Assembly: GCF_011043625.1 (NCBI RefSeq)
Contig: NZ_JAAKGT010000003.1
Span: forward strand, 310,001-374,000
Length of the DNA stretch: 64,000 nt
Reading direction: 5' to 3'
Source: Caulobacter sp. 602-2
GTDB lineage: Bacteria; Pseudomonadota; Alphaproteobacteria; Caulobacterales; Caulobacteraceae
This document shows, in pieces, positions 1 to 7,816 of the stretch. Below the pieces are notes generated by a model. The model made no database searches, was not told the origin of the DNA, and saw only the letters and a list, made by a program, of their open reading frames with translations. Positions within the stretch are counted from its first letter, which is position 1. The number at the start of each line of letters is the position of its first letter. A program made the translations under genes and the position numbers.

Positions 1-454
1 TCCAGGCGACCAGCGCCGCGACGCCGCACACCGCCGCCAGGTTCGTCCAGCGCAGCCGGCGCAATCCCTCGCGTTTCCCCTGGTCCTTGGGCAGCCCCTC
101 GGTCGCGGGCGTGCGATCGCTCAGCGCCCGGCGGGGCGCGTCCCAGGCCCGCTGGACCACCACCACGTTGACCAGCGTCAATCCGAACACCGTCATCGCG
201 ATCGGCACGTCCATCTTGCCGCCGAACGCCATGACCCAGGCGACGCCCGCCAATCCCAGGACCAGCATCAGGATGAACACCGTCCGGAGCGCGCGCTTCT
301 GGGTTCGCGCGAAATCGGCCACGAAGCGGTCACGCTCCTCCGCGCTGACGCGATAGCCCGGCGAGGTCAGGGCGTGGCGAAACAGGTAGCCGTCGCCCTC
401 GGGCTCGAAACGCCCTTCGAACGAAGCCTGCGCCGAAAAAAGACTGTTGGACAT
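1..454 (-). CDS. Membrane protein, hypothetical (3' end outside window)
   Basis: Open from an ATG at 454 to the left window edge, giving 151 residues with no stop. The first 50 residues are soluble and charged (start MSNSLFSAQASFEGRF). Hydrophobic segments follow at about residues 55-77 and 82-100, and a third begins near 139 and runs off the window. Between the second and third is a polar loop with Asp-Ala-Pro-Arg-Arg. Codon use is typical of the neighbours. I do not recognise the family. It looks like a small inner-membrane protein. The AraC gene downstream in the window is in the opposite reading order on the same strand, with about 50 bp between them. Confidence 0.6.
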   Translation of the reverse strand, partial: MSNSLFSAQASFEGRFEPEGDGYLFRHALTSPGYRVSAEERDRFVADFARTQKRALRTVFILMLVLGLAGVAWVMAFGGKMDVPIAMTVFGLTLVNVVVVQRAWDAPRRALSDRTPATEGLPKDQGKREGLRRLRWTNLAAVCGVAALVAW

Positions 455-505
455 GATCCCCCCGGATCGGTCGTCGACGCCGGCGCCAACGCCGGCCTGC
501 GCCGT

Positions 506-1246
506 CTAGCGCGAAGCGCGTCCCTTGCGCCAGACCGCCGGCGTCACGCCCAGCGCCGCCTTCATCCGCCGCGTCAGCGTGCTCTGGTCGCCGTGGCCGG
601 TGCGGGCGGCGATCTGGGCGATCGACAGGGTCGGATCGTCCAGCAGCCTCTGCGCCGCGCGCAGCCGCGCGTCGGTCAGCGCCGCGTGCGGGGTCGCGCC
701 GTAGGCGGCGGCGAAACGGTCGAAGAAGCGGCTCTGGCTCATGCCGGCCTCGGCCGCCAGGTCGCGCACGGTCAGGGGCTGGTGGTAGAGGGTCTCGATC
801 ATCGCCGCGGCGCGCGCCAGGCGAGGGTCGACGGCGATCGGGCCGCTCGACAGGCCTCGCAGCAGAAGCGGCGTCCACAGGCCCGCGACACCGTCGTCGA
901 TTCCACCCGGCGCCTCGCCCGACAGGAACGACAGCAGGCCGCGCACCGGACTGGTGACCGACGCGAACGGCTTTTCGCGCAGCCGCTCGAACGGCGCCAT
1001 CAAGGCCGAGCCGATGTCGGCCACCACGAACAGGTTCTCGCCATCGGCGGCGCAGACGTGACGCGTGCCCGGCGGGATCACCGCGGCGCTGCCCGGATCG
1101 ACCCGGCCGCCCTTGCCGTCGATCTCGATCTCCAGCACGCCGCGGCGCGGCAGCACGATCTGGTCGAAGTCGTGGGCGTGCGAGATCGCCTCGACGCTGT
1201 AGCGGCGGAAGGACAGCTCTGCGGGGGCGGTCAGGTCGTGGCCCAT
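506..1246 (-). CDS. AraC family transcriptional regulator
   Basis: 246-residue regulator. The N-terminal ~100 residues look like a cupin sensor domain (SHAHDFDQIVLPRRGVLEIE, then an IPPGTRH turn). The C-terminal ~100 residues carry the two helix-turn-helix units of AraC/XylS proteins (LTVRDLAAEAGMSQSRFFDRF, then SIAQIAARTGHGDQSTLTR). The architecture matches AraC proteins with an AraC_binding cupin, which usually respond to a small ligand. The effector cannot be read from sequence. Neighbours are a membrane protein and a hypothetical gene on the same strand, so the target is unknown; autoregulation is possible but not shown. Confidence 0.88.
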   Translation of the reverse strand: MGHDLTAPAELSFRRYSVEAISHAHDFDQIVLPRRGVLEIEIDGKGGRVDPGSAAVIPPGTRHVCAADGENLFVVADIGSALMAPFERLREKPFASVTSPVRGLLSFLSGEAPGGIDDGVAGLWTPLLLRGLSSGPIAVDPRLARAAAMIETLYHQPLTVRDLAAEAGMSQSRFFDRFAAAYGATPHAALTDARLRAAQRLLDDPTLSIAQIAARTGHGDQSTLTRRMKAALGVTPAVWRKGRASR

Positions 1247-1264
1247 GACCTCACTATAGCGAAC

Positions 1265-1729
1265 TCAGCCGTGTCCCGGCAGGGCCAGCGGCTCTTCGGC
1301 GTCCATGACCAGGCGCCGGGCCTGCTCCAGGGCGGCCTCGATGTCGGCCTCGATGAACTCGACCTGCAGGTCGGTCAGCGGATGGGGCGCGGCGACGACG
1401 TTGCGCAGATAGTCGCGCTTTTCCGGCTCGGTCATCGTCCACCAGCCGACGGTGTGGCCTTCCTCGATCACGGCGTCGCCCATGGCCAGCAGGTCGTCGG
1501 TGTCGAAGATCGGCTGGCCGGGCTTTTCGGGGAACCACTGGCCATCGTCCGGCAGGGCCTGGTCCAGCTGGCGCAGCAGGGCCGCCAGCCACGGGCTGAC
1601 CAGTAGCGGCTTTTCATAGCCGTCGCCGAACTTGGCGCGCAGCAGAAGGTCGTAGAGCAGGTCGAGCCCGGCGTCGCCCTGGAAGGTGACGGTCTTGGCG
1701 GCGGGATCGAACTTGAAGACGTCGGACAT
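1265..1729 (-). CDS. Hypothetical protein
   Basis: 154-residue acidic protein starting MSDVFKFDPAAKTV, without signal peptide or membrane segment. It is rich in Leu, Asp and Glu and contains a Trp-Trp pair (VGWWTMTEPEKRDYL). Codon use is native. It lies 18 bp upstream of the AraC gene's start on the same strand, so co-transcription is possible. No known motif was recognised and no function is proposed. Confidence 0.6.
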   Translation of the reverse strand: MSDVFKFDPAAKTVTFQGDAGLDLLYDLLLRAKFGDGYEKPLLVSPWLAALLRQLDQALPDDGQWFPEKPGQPIFDTDDLLAMGDAVIEEGHTVGWWTMTEPEKRDYLRNVVAAPHPLTDLQVEFIEADIEAALEQARRLVMDAEEPLALPGHG

Positions 1730-1790
1730 GGGACTCTCGAAGGCTGGTGCGCCTTCATAACGTCAGAGCACGACGTTTAGGCAACGACCG

Positions 1791-1895
1791 TGCGTCCTTC
1801 GAGGCCCGCTGACGCGGGCGCCTCAGGATGAGGGGATCAGCACGAGGCGTTCCTCATCCTGAGGTGCGAGCCGCAGGCGAGCCTCGAAGGACGCA
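1791..1895. repeat. Intergenic inverted repeat, TGCGTCC type
   Basis: A 105-bp element with perfect 15-bp ends (TGCGTCCTTCGAGGC at 1791-1805 and its complement at 1881-1895). An internal pair, CCTCAGGATGAGG / CCTCATCCTGAGG, also pairs. It can fold as one long hairpin and lies 16 bp past the stop of lysC. Similar palindromes are familiar from Caulobacter-type genomes, but copy number was not measured here. Confidence 0.8.
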
Positions 1896-1911
1896 CCGCG
1901 GCTCGGCGATC

Positions 1912-3159
1912 TTACAGCTGGTCCAGGCCGTACACGGCGTGCAGGGCGCGGACGGCCAGCTCGGTATAGGCCGCGTCGATCAGGACCGAGATCTTGATCT
2001 CCGAGGTCGAGATGACCTGGATGTTGATGTTCTTCTCGGCCAGGGCCGCGAACATCGACTGGGCGACGCCGGCGTGCGAACGCATGCCCACGCCGATCAC
2101 CGACACCTTGGCCACGTCCTCGTTGACGGCCACGTCCTCGAAGCCGATCTCGGCCTGGGCGGCGCGGACGATCTCGACGGCGCGGGCGGCGTCACGCTTG
2201 CCGACGGTGAACTCCATGTTGGCGGTCGCATTGGTGCGGGCGCGCGACTGCACGATCATGTCGACGTTCACGTTGGCGTCGGCCAGGCGGCCGAAGATCG
2301 CCGAGGACACGCCCGGATGGTCGGGCAGGCCCAGCAGGGTGATCTTGGCTTCGTCGCGGCTGTAGGCGACGCCCGAGACGATGCGCTTTTCCATGATTTC
2401 TTCCTCGTCGCAGACGATCGTACCTTGGCCGGGGGCTTCGCCCGGCTCGACGAAACTCGACAGCACCCGCACCGGCACGCGATGGGCCATGGCCATCTCG
2501 ACCGAACGGGTCTGCAGCACCTTGGCCCCCAGCGAGGCCATTTCCAGCATTTCTTCGTAGCTGATCTTGGCCAGGCGCTTGGCCTTGCTCTCGATCCGCG
2601 GGTCGGTGGTGTAGACCCCGTCCACGTCGGTGTAGATGTCGCAGGCGCCCTTCACGGCGGCGGCGATGGCCACGGCGCTGGTGTCCGAACCGCCACGGCC
2701 CAGCGTGGTGATGCGGCGCTTGGGCGTCACGCCCTGGAAGCCGGCGATGACGGCGATCTCGCCGGCCTCGAAGCACTCTTCCAGGTTTTCCGGCGGGATT
2801 TCCTCGATCCGGGCGCGGCCGTGGGCCTCGTCGGTGATGATCGGAACCTGCCAGCCCAGGAACGAACGGGCCTTGTGGCCCATGTTGCGCAGGGTCATGG
2901 CCAGGAGGCCGGCGGTCACCTGCTCGCCCGACGCCACGACGGCGTCGTACTCGTCGTCAGACTCCGGCAGGCCAGCGGCGGCGCGGCCGGCTCCGTCCGT
3001 CCAGGCGACCAGTTCGTTGGTCTTGCCCGACATGGCGGAAACGACGACGGCGACCTGCTTGCCCGTGGCGACTTCCGCGGCGACCAGGCGCGCCACCCGG
3101 CGGATGCGCTCCAGGTCGGCCACCGAGGTGCCGCCGAACTTCATCACCAGACGTGACAC
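1912..3159 (-). CDS. lysC: Aspartate kinase
   Basis: Phosphorylates L-aspartate with ATP, the first step of the Lys/Thr/Met/DAP pathway, in the cytoplasm. The N-terminal kinase domain opens with the family signature VMKFGGTSV and contains GRGGSDTSAVA. Two ACT domains occupy roughly residues 260-415 and are the usual site of lysine/threonine feedback. I chose GTG at 3159 (protein VSRLVMKFGG, 415 residues) because the family normally starts a few residues before KFGGTSV; a TTG seven codons upstream is possible. GAGGA lies about 10 nt before the chosen start. It is divergent from ubiG across about 170 bp. Length agrees with monofunctional aspartokinases of the ~405-420 residue class. Confidence 0.95.
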   Translation of the reverse strand: MSRLVMKFGGTSVADLERIRRVARLVAAEVATGKQVAVVVSAMSGKTNELVAWTDGAGRAAAGLPESDDEYDAVVASGEQVTAGLLAMTLRNMGHKARSFLGWQVPIITDEAHGRARIEEIPPENLEECFEAGEIAVIAGFQGVTPKRRITTLGRGGSDTSAVAIAAAVKGACDIYTDVDGVYTTDPRIESKAKRLAKISYEEMLEMASLGAKVLQTRSVEMAMAHRVPVRVLSSFVEPGEAPGQGTIVCDEEEIMEKRIVSGVAYSRDEAKITLLGLPDHPGVSSAIFGRLADANVNVDMIVQSRARTNATANMEFTVGKRDAARAVEIVRAAQAEIGFEDVAVNEDVAKVSVIGVGMRSHAGVAQSMFAALAEKNINIQVISTSEIKISVLIDAAYTELAVRALHAVYGLDQL

Positions 3160-3330
3160 GTCTCTAAATCCTCGAACCAAAGCGGTTTTTTCTTGCGCCT
3201 TCGCGGCTGGAACCCGTCCCCCCGCGCAAGCTCGCGCCTTCTAGCGGGGCCTCGGCGCAACGGCAATGTCGCCGATGTGTCTTTTTTCTCGCAGCATGGC
3301 GCGAAAAATTGGCCGTGCTAGATACCGGCC

Positions 3331-4107
3331 ATGACCAGCGCCGCCCCCGACCCCGCAGGAAGCACGCCCAACTGGAGCATCGACCCCGCCGACGTGGCGC
3401 GGTTCTCGGCCATCGCGGCCGAGTGGTGGGACCCGAAAGGCAAGTTCGCGCCGCTGCACGTGTTCAATCCCTGCCGGCTGGCCTTCATCCGCGAGCAGGC
3501 GCTGGAGCGCTTCGGCCGTGACGGCAATGACCGCGCGCCGTTCGAGGGCCTGTCCCTGATCGACATCGGCTGCGGCGGCGGCCTGCTGAGCGAGCCGATG
3601 GCGCGCCTGGGCTTTTCCGTCACCGCCATCGACGCCTCGGAAAACAACATCAAGACCGCCGCGGCCCACGCCGCCGAGCAGGGCCTATCGATCGGCTATC
3701 GCCCGGCCACCGCCGAGCAGCTGCTGGCCGAAGGCGCGGGCCCGTTCGACGTGGTGCTGACCATGGAGGTCATCGAGCACGTGGCCGACCCGGGCGCCTT
3801 CCTGCGCACCTGCTCGCAACTGCTCAAGCCCGGCGGCCTGATGATCGTGGCCACCCTGAACCGCACGCTGAAGGCCCTGGCGCTCGCCAAGATCGGCGCC
3901 GAGTACGTGCTGCGCTGGGTGCCGCCCGGCACCCACGAGTGGAAGCAGTTCCTCAAGCCCGAGGAGCTTCGCGCCTTCCTGGCCGGCGAGCCGGTTCAGA
4001 TGCACGGCCCGTTCGGCGTCGCCTACAATCCGCTGACCGGCCGCTGGAGCCGCTCCACCGACGTCGACATCAACTACATGATGACGGTCACCAAGCCGGC
4101 GGCGTGA
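3331..4107 (+). CDS. ubiG: Ubiquinone biosynthesis O-methyltransferase UbiG
   Basis: SAM-dependent methyltransferase catalysing both O-methylation steps of ubiquinone synthesis at the membrane surface. The 258-residue protein has the SAM-binding motif [17 protein letters not shown] near residue 77, the acidic motif II ([10 protein letters not shown]) and the UbiG-typical [10 protein letters not shown]-like segment ([14 protein letters not shown]). The C-terminal NYMMTVTKP is also typical. Length matches the family. It is divergent from lysC, and a small antitoxin-like ORF follows 31 bp downstream. Confidence 0.95.
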   Translation: MTSAAPDPAGSTPNWSIDPADVARFSAIAAEWWDPKGKFAPLHVFNPCRLAFIREQALERFGRDGNDRAPFEGLSLIDIGCGGGLLSEPMARLGFSVTAIDASENNIKTAAAHAAEQGLSIGYRPATAEQLLAEGAGPFDVVLTMEVIEHVADPGAFLRTCSQLLKPGGLMIVATLNRTLKALALAKIGAEYVLRWVPPGTHEWKQFLKPEELRAFLAGEPVQMHGPFGVAYNPLTGRWSRSTDVDINYMMTVTKPAA

Positions 4108-4138
4108 CGGCGAACTTGGTTCGCGGTAAAGTCGTATC

Positions 4139-4300
4139 ATGTCTGAGAGTGGACCGCTCATAATCAGCGACCAGAAGATACTGGCGAAGATCCACGAGTT
4201 GGCGCGTCTGCGTGGCTGCACGCCGCACGAGGCCGTCCGCATGGCAGTCGAAGAAACGCTCGAACGCGAGCGCCGCAAGGTCGCCCTGAAAGAGGCTTGA
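4139..4300 (+). CDS. Orphan VapB-like antitoxin (Rv0623/PSK-type)
   Basis: Small 53-residue ORF beginning MSESGPLIISDQK. The segment HELARLRGCTPHEAVRMAVE followed by ETLERERRK matches the pattern of Rv0623-like (PSK operon) VapB antitoxins: an N-terminal DNA-binding part, then a T-x-x-E-A-V-R-x-A-V-E-E helix. Such antitoxins normally precede a PIN-domain toxin. Here the next gene is a small secreted protein, so this copy is solitary. Codon use is somewhat less G/C-biased than its neighbours. No clear Shine-Dalgarno sequence is seen. Family assignment is by pattern only. Confidence 0.6.
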   Translation: MSESGPLIISDQKILAKIHELARLRGCTPHEAVRMAVEETLERERRKVALKEA

Positions 4301-4352
4301 CGGCGCGCCGTCGAAAGCCAACCTCAGGCTGTAACCCTCGGAGTACCCCCTC

Positions 4353-4730
4353 ATGTCCGCCCTGCTGATCGCCCTCGCCGCCGCCCTGCCCTCTCTGGCC
4401 GGGGATTTCGATGGGGACGGCAAGGCCGACCAGGCGCGGCTGGAGCCGCGCGGCGGGGCCCATGTGCTGGTGGTCGAGCGCGCCGCCGCGCCGGGCAAAC
4501 CCGAGACTGTGACGATGGTGGCCGACGCCAGCGGCTTCTTCATCGCCACCCAGCCGCCGGGCGCCTATCCCACCACCTGCGCCAAGGACGTGGGCGCGCC
4601 GTGCGCCGCCGACGAGCCGCGCAAGGTCGAGCTGAAGGCCCCCGCCCTGGCCTTCGGCGCCGAAGAGGCCTCGCTGGCCGTCGCCGTCTGGACCGGCGAA
4701 CGCTTCGCCGTGACCTGGCTGAACGACTGA
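4353..4730 (+). CDS. Small secreted hypothetical protein
   Basis: 125 residues. The first ~16 residues (MSALLIALAAALPSLAG) form a signal peptide with likely cleavage after LAG or nearby. The mature start has a calcium-like acidic stretch, DFDGDGKADQ, similar to the DxDGDG repeat of FG-GAP or dockerin-like loops. Two cysteines (TTCAKDVGAPCAADE) could form a disulfide in the periplasm. A hairpin follows the stop. Function unknown. Confidence 0.65.
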   Translation: MSALLIALAAALPSLAGDFDGDGKADQARLEPRGGAHVLVVERAAAPGKPETVTMVADASGFFIATQPPGAYPTTCAKDVGAPCAADEPRKVELKAPALAFGAEEASLAVAVWTGERFAVTWLND

Positions 4731-4748
4731 TCGGGCCCTTTCCGGGAA

Positions 4749-4771
4749 CCTTGGCCTTCGCCAAGGCTTAT
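4749..4771 (+). terminator. Possible weak terminator hairpin
   Basis: Perfect 7-bp stem CCTTGGC / GCCAAGG (4749-4755 and 4760-4766) with a CTTC loop, followed by CTTATT. It lies 18 bp past the stop of the preceding secreted protein. The T tract is poor, so this may only be an mRNA 3'-end hairpin. Confidence 0.35.
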
Positions 4772-4851
4772 TCCGCCGCAGGGACTTTGAACCCGAGCCG
4801 GCGTCTTGTGGGGCGGGATGTCGGTTCGTTCGTCGGAACGGAGACTTCCCC

Positions 4852-5904
4852 ATGACTTCCCGCCGCATGGCTTGGCTGATGGCCGGCGCCGTCGCCATCA
4901 GCACGGCCGCGCCCGCGCTGGCTCAGGACGCCGGCTACCAGCAGCAGCTGCGCACCTACGAGGAGCAGCGCTCGTCCTACGAGGCCCGCCGGGCCGACTA
5001 CGACAGCAGCCGCGCCCAGTACGACGCCGACCGCACCGCCTATGAGCGGGCCCGCAGCGACTATGACCGTCGCTACGGATCGGGCGCTTATGATCGTCGC
5101 TATCCCGAAGAGGCCCGCCGCTGGCGCACGCCCGCCTACCCGACCAGCAACGCCTATTACGGCGAGCAGCGCCAGTTCGAGGCCGACCGGGCCGCCTACG
5201 AGCGCGCCCGCGACCGCTATGACGCCCGCAACGGCCGCGGCGCCTACGACCGCCGCTATCCGGACGAGGCCCGCCGGTTCGACACCAGCGGCTACGACAA
5301 CCGCTACGCCGACGACTACGACGCCCAGCGCCGGCAGTGGGAGGCCGATCGCGCCGCCTACGAGCGGGCGCGCGACGACTACGACCGCCGCTATGGCCGC
5401 GGCTCCTATGATCGCCGCTACCCCAACGAGGCCGGACGCTGGGACGACGGCCCGCCGCCGCCCGCCTACGCCGGCGGCTCGGGCCTGTCGGGCGGCTATG
5501 ACGACCCCTGCCGTGACGACGCCAAGCGCAACGCCACCGCCGGCGGCGTGATCGGCGCCCTGGCCGGGGCGGTGATCGGCTCGAACGTCGCGGCCCGCAA
5601 CGCCAAGACCGAGGGCGCGGTGCTGGGGGCCCTGGCCGGCGCCGGCGTCGGCGCGGCGATCGGCAATTCGGCCGCCAAGGCCCGCTGCGACACCCGTGGC
5701 CAGTACTGGTCGTACGAGGACACCGTGCCCTATCGCGAAAGCGCCGAGTATCGCGACCGGGCCGGCGGCTATTCGGAATGGAACCGCTACAGCGAGCGCA
5801 AATGCCGCCTGGCGCCGGCCCAGACCGAGTACCAGGGCCGCAACGAGACCCGCTACGTCCGCGTCTGCCCCGACAGCGACAACCGCTATCGCCTGGAAGG
5901 CTGA
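4852..5904 (+). CDS. Secreted Tyr/Arg-repeat protein with glycine-zipper domain
   Basis: 350 residues with a signal peptide cleaved about residue 25 (PALAQ). Residues 57-91, 109-143 and 163-197 are three near-identical 35-residue repeats of the form EADRAAYERARDDYDRRY, then G-x-G-x-YDRRYP and a final aromatic residue, 52-54 residues apart. Residues ~228-274 form a glycine zipper (GGVIGALAGAVIGSNVAA, then GALAGAGVGAAIGNSAA) like the 2TM domain of the 17-kDa surface-antigen family. The C-terminal part has paired cysteines. The glycine zipper suggests membrane insertion or oligomerisation in the envelope. The Y/R repeats are of unknown role. The next gene encodes a second, shorter glycine-zipper protein, so the two may act together. 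Confidence 0.75.
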   Translation: MTSRRMAWLMAGAVAISTAAPALAQDAGYQQQLRTYEEQRSSYEARRADYDSSRAQYDADRTAYERARSDYDRRYGSGAYDRRYPEEARRWRTPAYPTSNAYYGEQRQFEADRAAYERARDRYDARNGRGAYDRRYPDEARRFDTSGYDNRYADDYDAQRRQWEADRAAYERARDDYDRRYGRGSYDRRYPNEAGRWDDGPPPPAYAGGSGLSGGYDDPCRDDAKRNATAGGVIGALAGAVIGSNVAARNAKTEGAVLGALAGAGVGAAIGNSAAKARCDTRGQYWSYEDTVPYRESAEYRDRAGGYSEWNRYSERKCRLAPAQTEYQGRNETRYVRVCPDSDNRYRLEG

Positions 5905-6010
5905 CCACAGGCCAAGCTCCGCGTCGGGCGTCCGACATAGAACCGACACGGAGCTTCGGCGTTATCTCCCCCAAGGGACATAGAACACACGCTCTCAAAC
6001 GGAGGTCGCC

Positions 6011-6322
6011 ATGCGCGTCCAGATGAAAACCTTGATCGTCGCGGTGAGCCTCGCCTTCACCGCCTCCACGCTCGCCGTCACCGCCGCCGAAGCCCAGCAG
6101 CGCCGCGAACGCGTGCTCGTCTGCAAGAGCACCAAGAAGGCGCGCAACAAGGGCACTGTGATCGGCGGCCTGACCGGCGGCACGCTCGGCGCGGCCGTGG
6201 CCGGCAACGGCGCCAAGACCGAGGGCGCGATCCTCGGCGGCGTCGTCGGCGCGGTGGCCGGCAACCAGATCGCCAAGAAGAACTCCAAGAAGAACTGCCA
6301 CTACGAGTACCGCTACCGCTAA
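6011..6322 (+). CDS. Small glycine-zipper (2TM) envelope protein
   Basis: 103 residues with a signal peptide ending about AEA-Q (residue ~28). Residues ~47-90 form a glycine zipper (GTVIGGLTGGTLGAAVAGN, then GAILGGVVGAVAGNQIAKK), the 17-kDa surface-antigen/Rick-like 2TM pattern. Between the two arms, AKTEGA is identical to a stretch in the preceding repeat protein, suggesting common ancestry. Two cysteines (VLVCK and KKNCHY) bracket the zipper. GGAGG at 6001-6005 sits 5 nt before the ATG. A strong terminator follows. Confidence 0.75.
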   Translation: MRVQMKTLIVAVSLAFTASTLAVTAAEAQQRRERVLVCKSTKKARNKGTVIGGLTGGTLGAAVAGNGAKTEGAILGGVVGAVAGNQIAKKNSKKNCHYEYRYR

Positions 6323-6343
6323 GCGGGCTCGCTGATCGGTCGG

Positions 6344-6374
6344 AAGGCCCGCCCCGCCTGGGGCGGGCCTTTTT
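6344..6374 (+). terminator. Rho-independent terminator
   Basis: Perfect 12-bp stem AAGGCCCGCCCC / GGGGCGGGCCTT with a GCCT loop, followed by TTT after the stem's own TT. It lies 21 bp past the glycine-zipper gene and separates it from the hydrolase gene. Confidence 0.9.
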
Positions 6375-6487
6375 CATGCGCGCTTGAACCAATCGGTCGC
6401 GCCGCCGCGCGGGCGAGGCCGCATCGTTCAAGCCCGACGGCGGTCCTCGCATCATGGTCTGGCGACCCTGCCGCGAGGAACACGACC

Positions 6488-7186
6488 ATGGCCGAGAGCC
6501 TGACCATCCAGACCGACGACGGAAGCTTCCAGGCCCTGGTCGTCCGCCCCGACACCAGCGGGCCCGCACCGGTCGTCGTGGTCGTGCAGGAGATCTTCGG
6601 CGTCAACGCCGGCATCCGCCTGATCGCCGCCGAATACGCCGTGCAGGGCTTCATCGCCGTCTGTCCCGACCTCTTCTGGCGGGCCGAGCCGGGCCTCTCG
6701 ATGTCGGAGAACAGCGAGGAGAACTGGAAGAAGGCCCTCGACATCTACGGCGCCTACGACTTCGACCAGGGCGCGGCCGACGTGCTCAAGACCGTCGAGG
6801 CCGCGCGCGGCATCGAAGGCGGCAACGGCAAGGTCGGCCTGACCGGCTACTGCCTGGGCGGGCTGATGACCTTCCTCGGCGCGGCCCGCGGCGCGCCCGA
6901 CGCGGCCGTGGCCTACTACGGCGGCGGCACCGAGCGCTATGTCGGCGAGGCGGACGGCGTGAAGGCCCCGCTGCTGATGCACCTGGCCGGCGACGACGAG
7001 TTCATCGGCCCCGAGGCCCGCGCGACCATCGTCGAGGCCCTGGCCGGCCGGCCCAACGTCGAGGTCCACGTCTATCCCGGCCGCAACCACGCCTTCGCCC
7101 GCCCCGGCGGCAATCACTACGACAAGGCCGACGCCGAGACGGCCAACGGCCGCACCCTGGCGTTCTTCAAGGAAAAGCTGGGCTAG
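6488..7186 (+). CDS. Dienelactone hydrolase family protein
   Basis: 232-residue alpha/beta hydrolase. The family triad is visible: nucleophile Cys in GYCLGG (about residue 123), Asp in GDDEF and His in GRNHAFA. VVVVQEIFGVN near residue 32 carries the conserved Glu that orients the cysteine. The length fits carboxymethylenebutenolidase (~235 aa). No chlorocatechol genes are nearby, so the substrate is open; many genomes carry such housekeeping homologues acting on lactones or esters. Cytoplasmic, no signal peptide. GAGGAA precedes the ATG. Confidence 0.9.
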   Translation: MAESLTIQTDDGSFQALVVRPDTSGPAPVVVVVQEIFGVNAGIRLIAAEYAVQGFIAVCPDLFWRAEPGLSMSENSEENWKKALDIYGAYDFDQGAADVLKTVEAARGIEGGNGKVGLTGYCLGGLMTFLGAARGAPDAAVAYYGGGTERYVGEADGVKAPLLMHLAGDDEFIGPEARATIVEALAGRPNVEVHVYPGRNHAFARPGGNHYDKADAETANGRTLAFFKEKLG

Positions 7187-7200
7187 GCGCCGCTCTTAGT

Positions 7201-7344
7201 CGTCATCCCGGAAAGCGCGCAGCGCTTATCCGGGACCCAGGGGACCGGGCGCAGCGCCTGGGTTATCCGCCCAGCAGTAGCCAGCGCATAGCGGCGGCCC
7301 CTGGGTCCCGGCTCTACGCGCTGCGCGCTCCGGCCGGGATGACG
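7201..7344. repeat. Intergenic inverted repeat, CGTCATCCCGG type
   Basis: A 144-bp imperfect palindrome between convergent genes. Ends are CGTCATCCCGG (7201-7211) and CCGGGATGACG (7334-7344). Inside, GGGACCCAGGGG pairs with CCCCTGGGTCCC, and GCGCGCAGCGC pairs with a GCGCTGCGCGC segment. It abuts the stop codons of both flanking genes. A related element is at 50763-50875. Confidence 0.8.
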
Positions 7345-7363
7345 AGCATTGGGCTGGCGAGGT

Positions 7364-7798
7364 TCAGTTCACGTCCGTCTTCTTCGGCGGCGCGGGCGGC
7401 AGGGCGGCGATCTTGACGCCGTCCTCCAGCAGGCTCTTGACCTCCTTGGGAGAGGCCTCGCCGTAGATGCCGCGCTCCTCGGACTTGCCCTCGTGGATGT
7501 CGCGGGCCTCCTTGGCGAAGCGGTCGCCGACATAGTCGAAGTTCTCCTCGACCTCGCGGCGCACCTCGCTCATGGCGGTCATCATCATCTCGCGCATGCG
7601 GGCGTCGGGCTCGGGGGACGCGCGCTGGGCTTTCGTCCCCGCCACGGCGGGCGCCATGATCTGCTTGCGCACGCCCGTCGAGCCGCACACGGGGCATTCG
7701 ACGAGCCCCCGGGCGGCCTGGTCGTCATAGTCGCTCGACGAGCCGAACCAGCCTTCGAACTCGTGCGCGTGGTCACAGGCGAGCGCGTACTTGATCAT
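7364..7798 (-). CDS. DUF1178 family protein
   Basis: 144 residues. The start MIKYALACDHAHEFEGWF with a later CPVCGS is the hallmark of the DUF1178 family, widespread in alpha- and betaproteobacteria. The Cys/His content suggests a small metal-binding N-terminal ribbon (C8, H10, C35, C38). The C-terminal half is helical and charged. Function is not established. It is 18 bp downstream of the nitrilase-type gene on the same strand, and this pairing with grxC upstream suggests one transcript. Confidence 0.88.
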   Translation of the reverse strand: MIKYALACDHAHEFEGWFGSSSDYDDQAARGLVECPVCGSTGVRKQIMAPAVAGTKAQRASPEPDARMREMMMTAMSEVRREVEENFDYVGDRFAKEARDIHEGKSEERGIYGEASPKEVKSLLEDGVKIAALPPAPPKKTDVN

Positions 7799-7816
7799 GG
7801 CCTTACAGATATGGGG

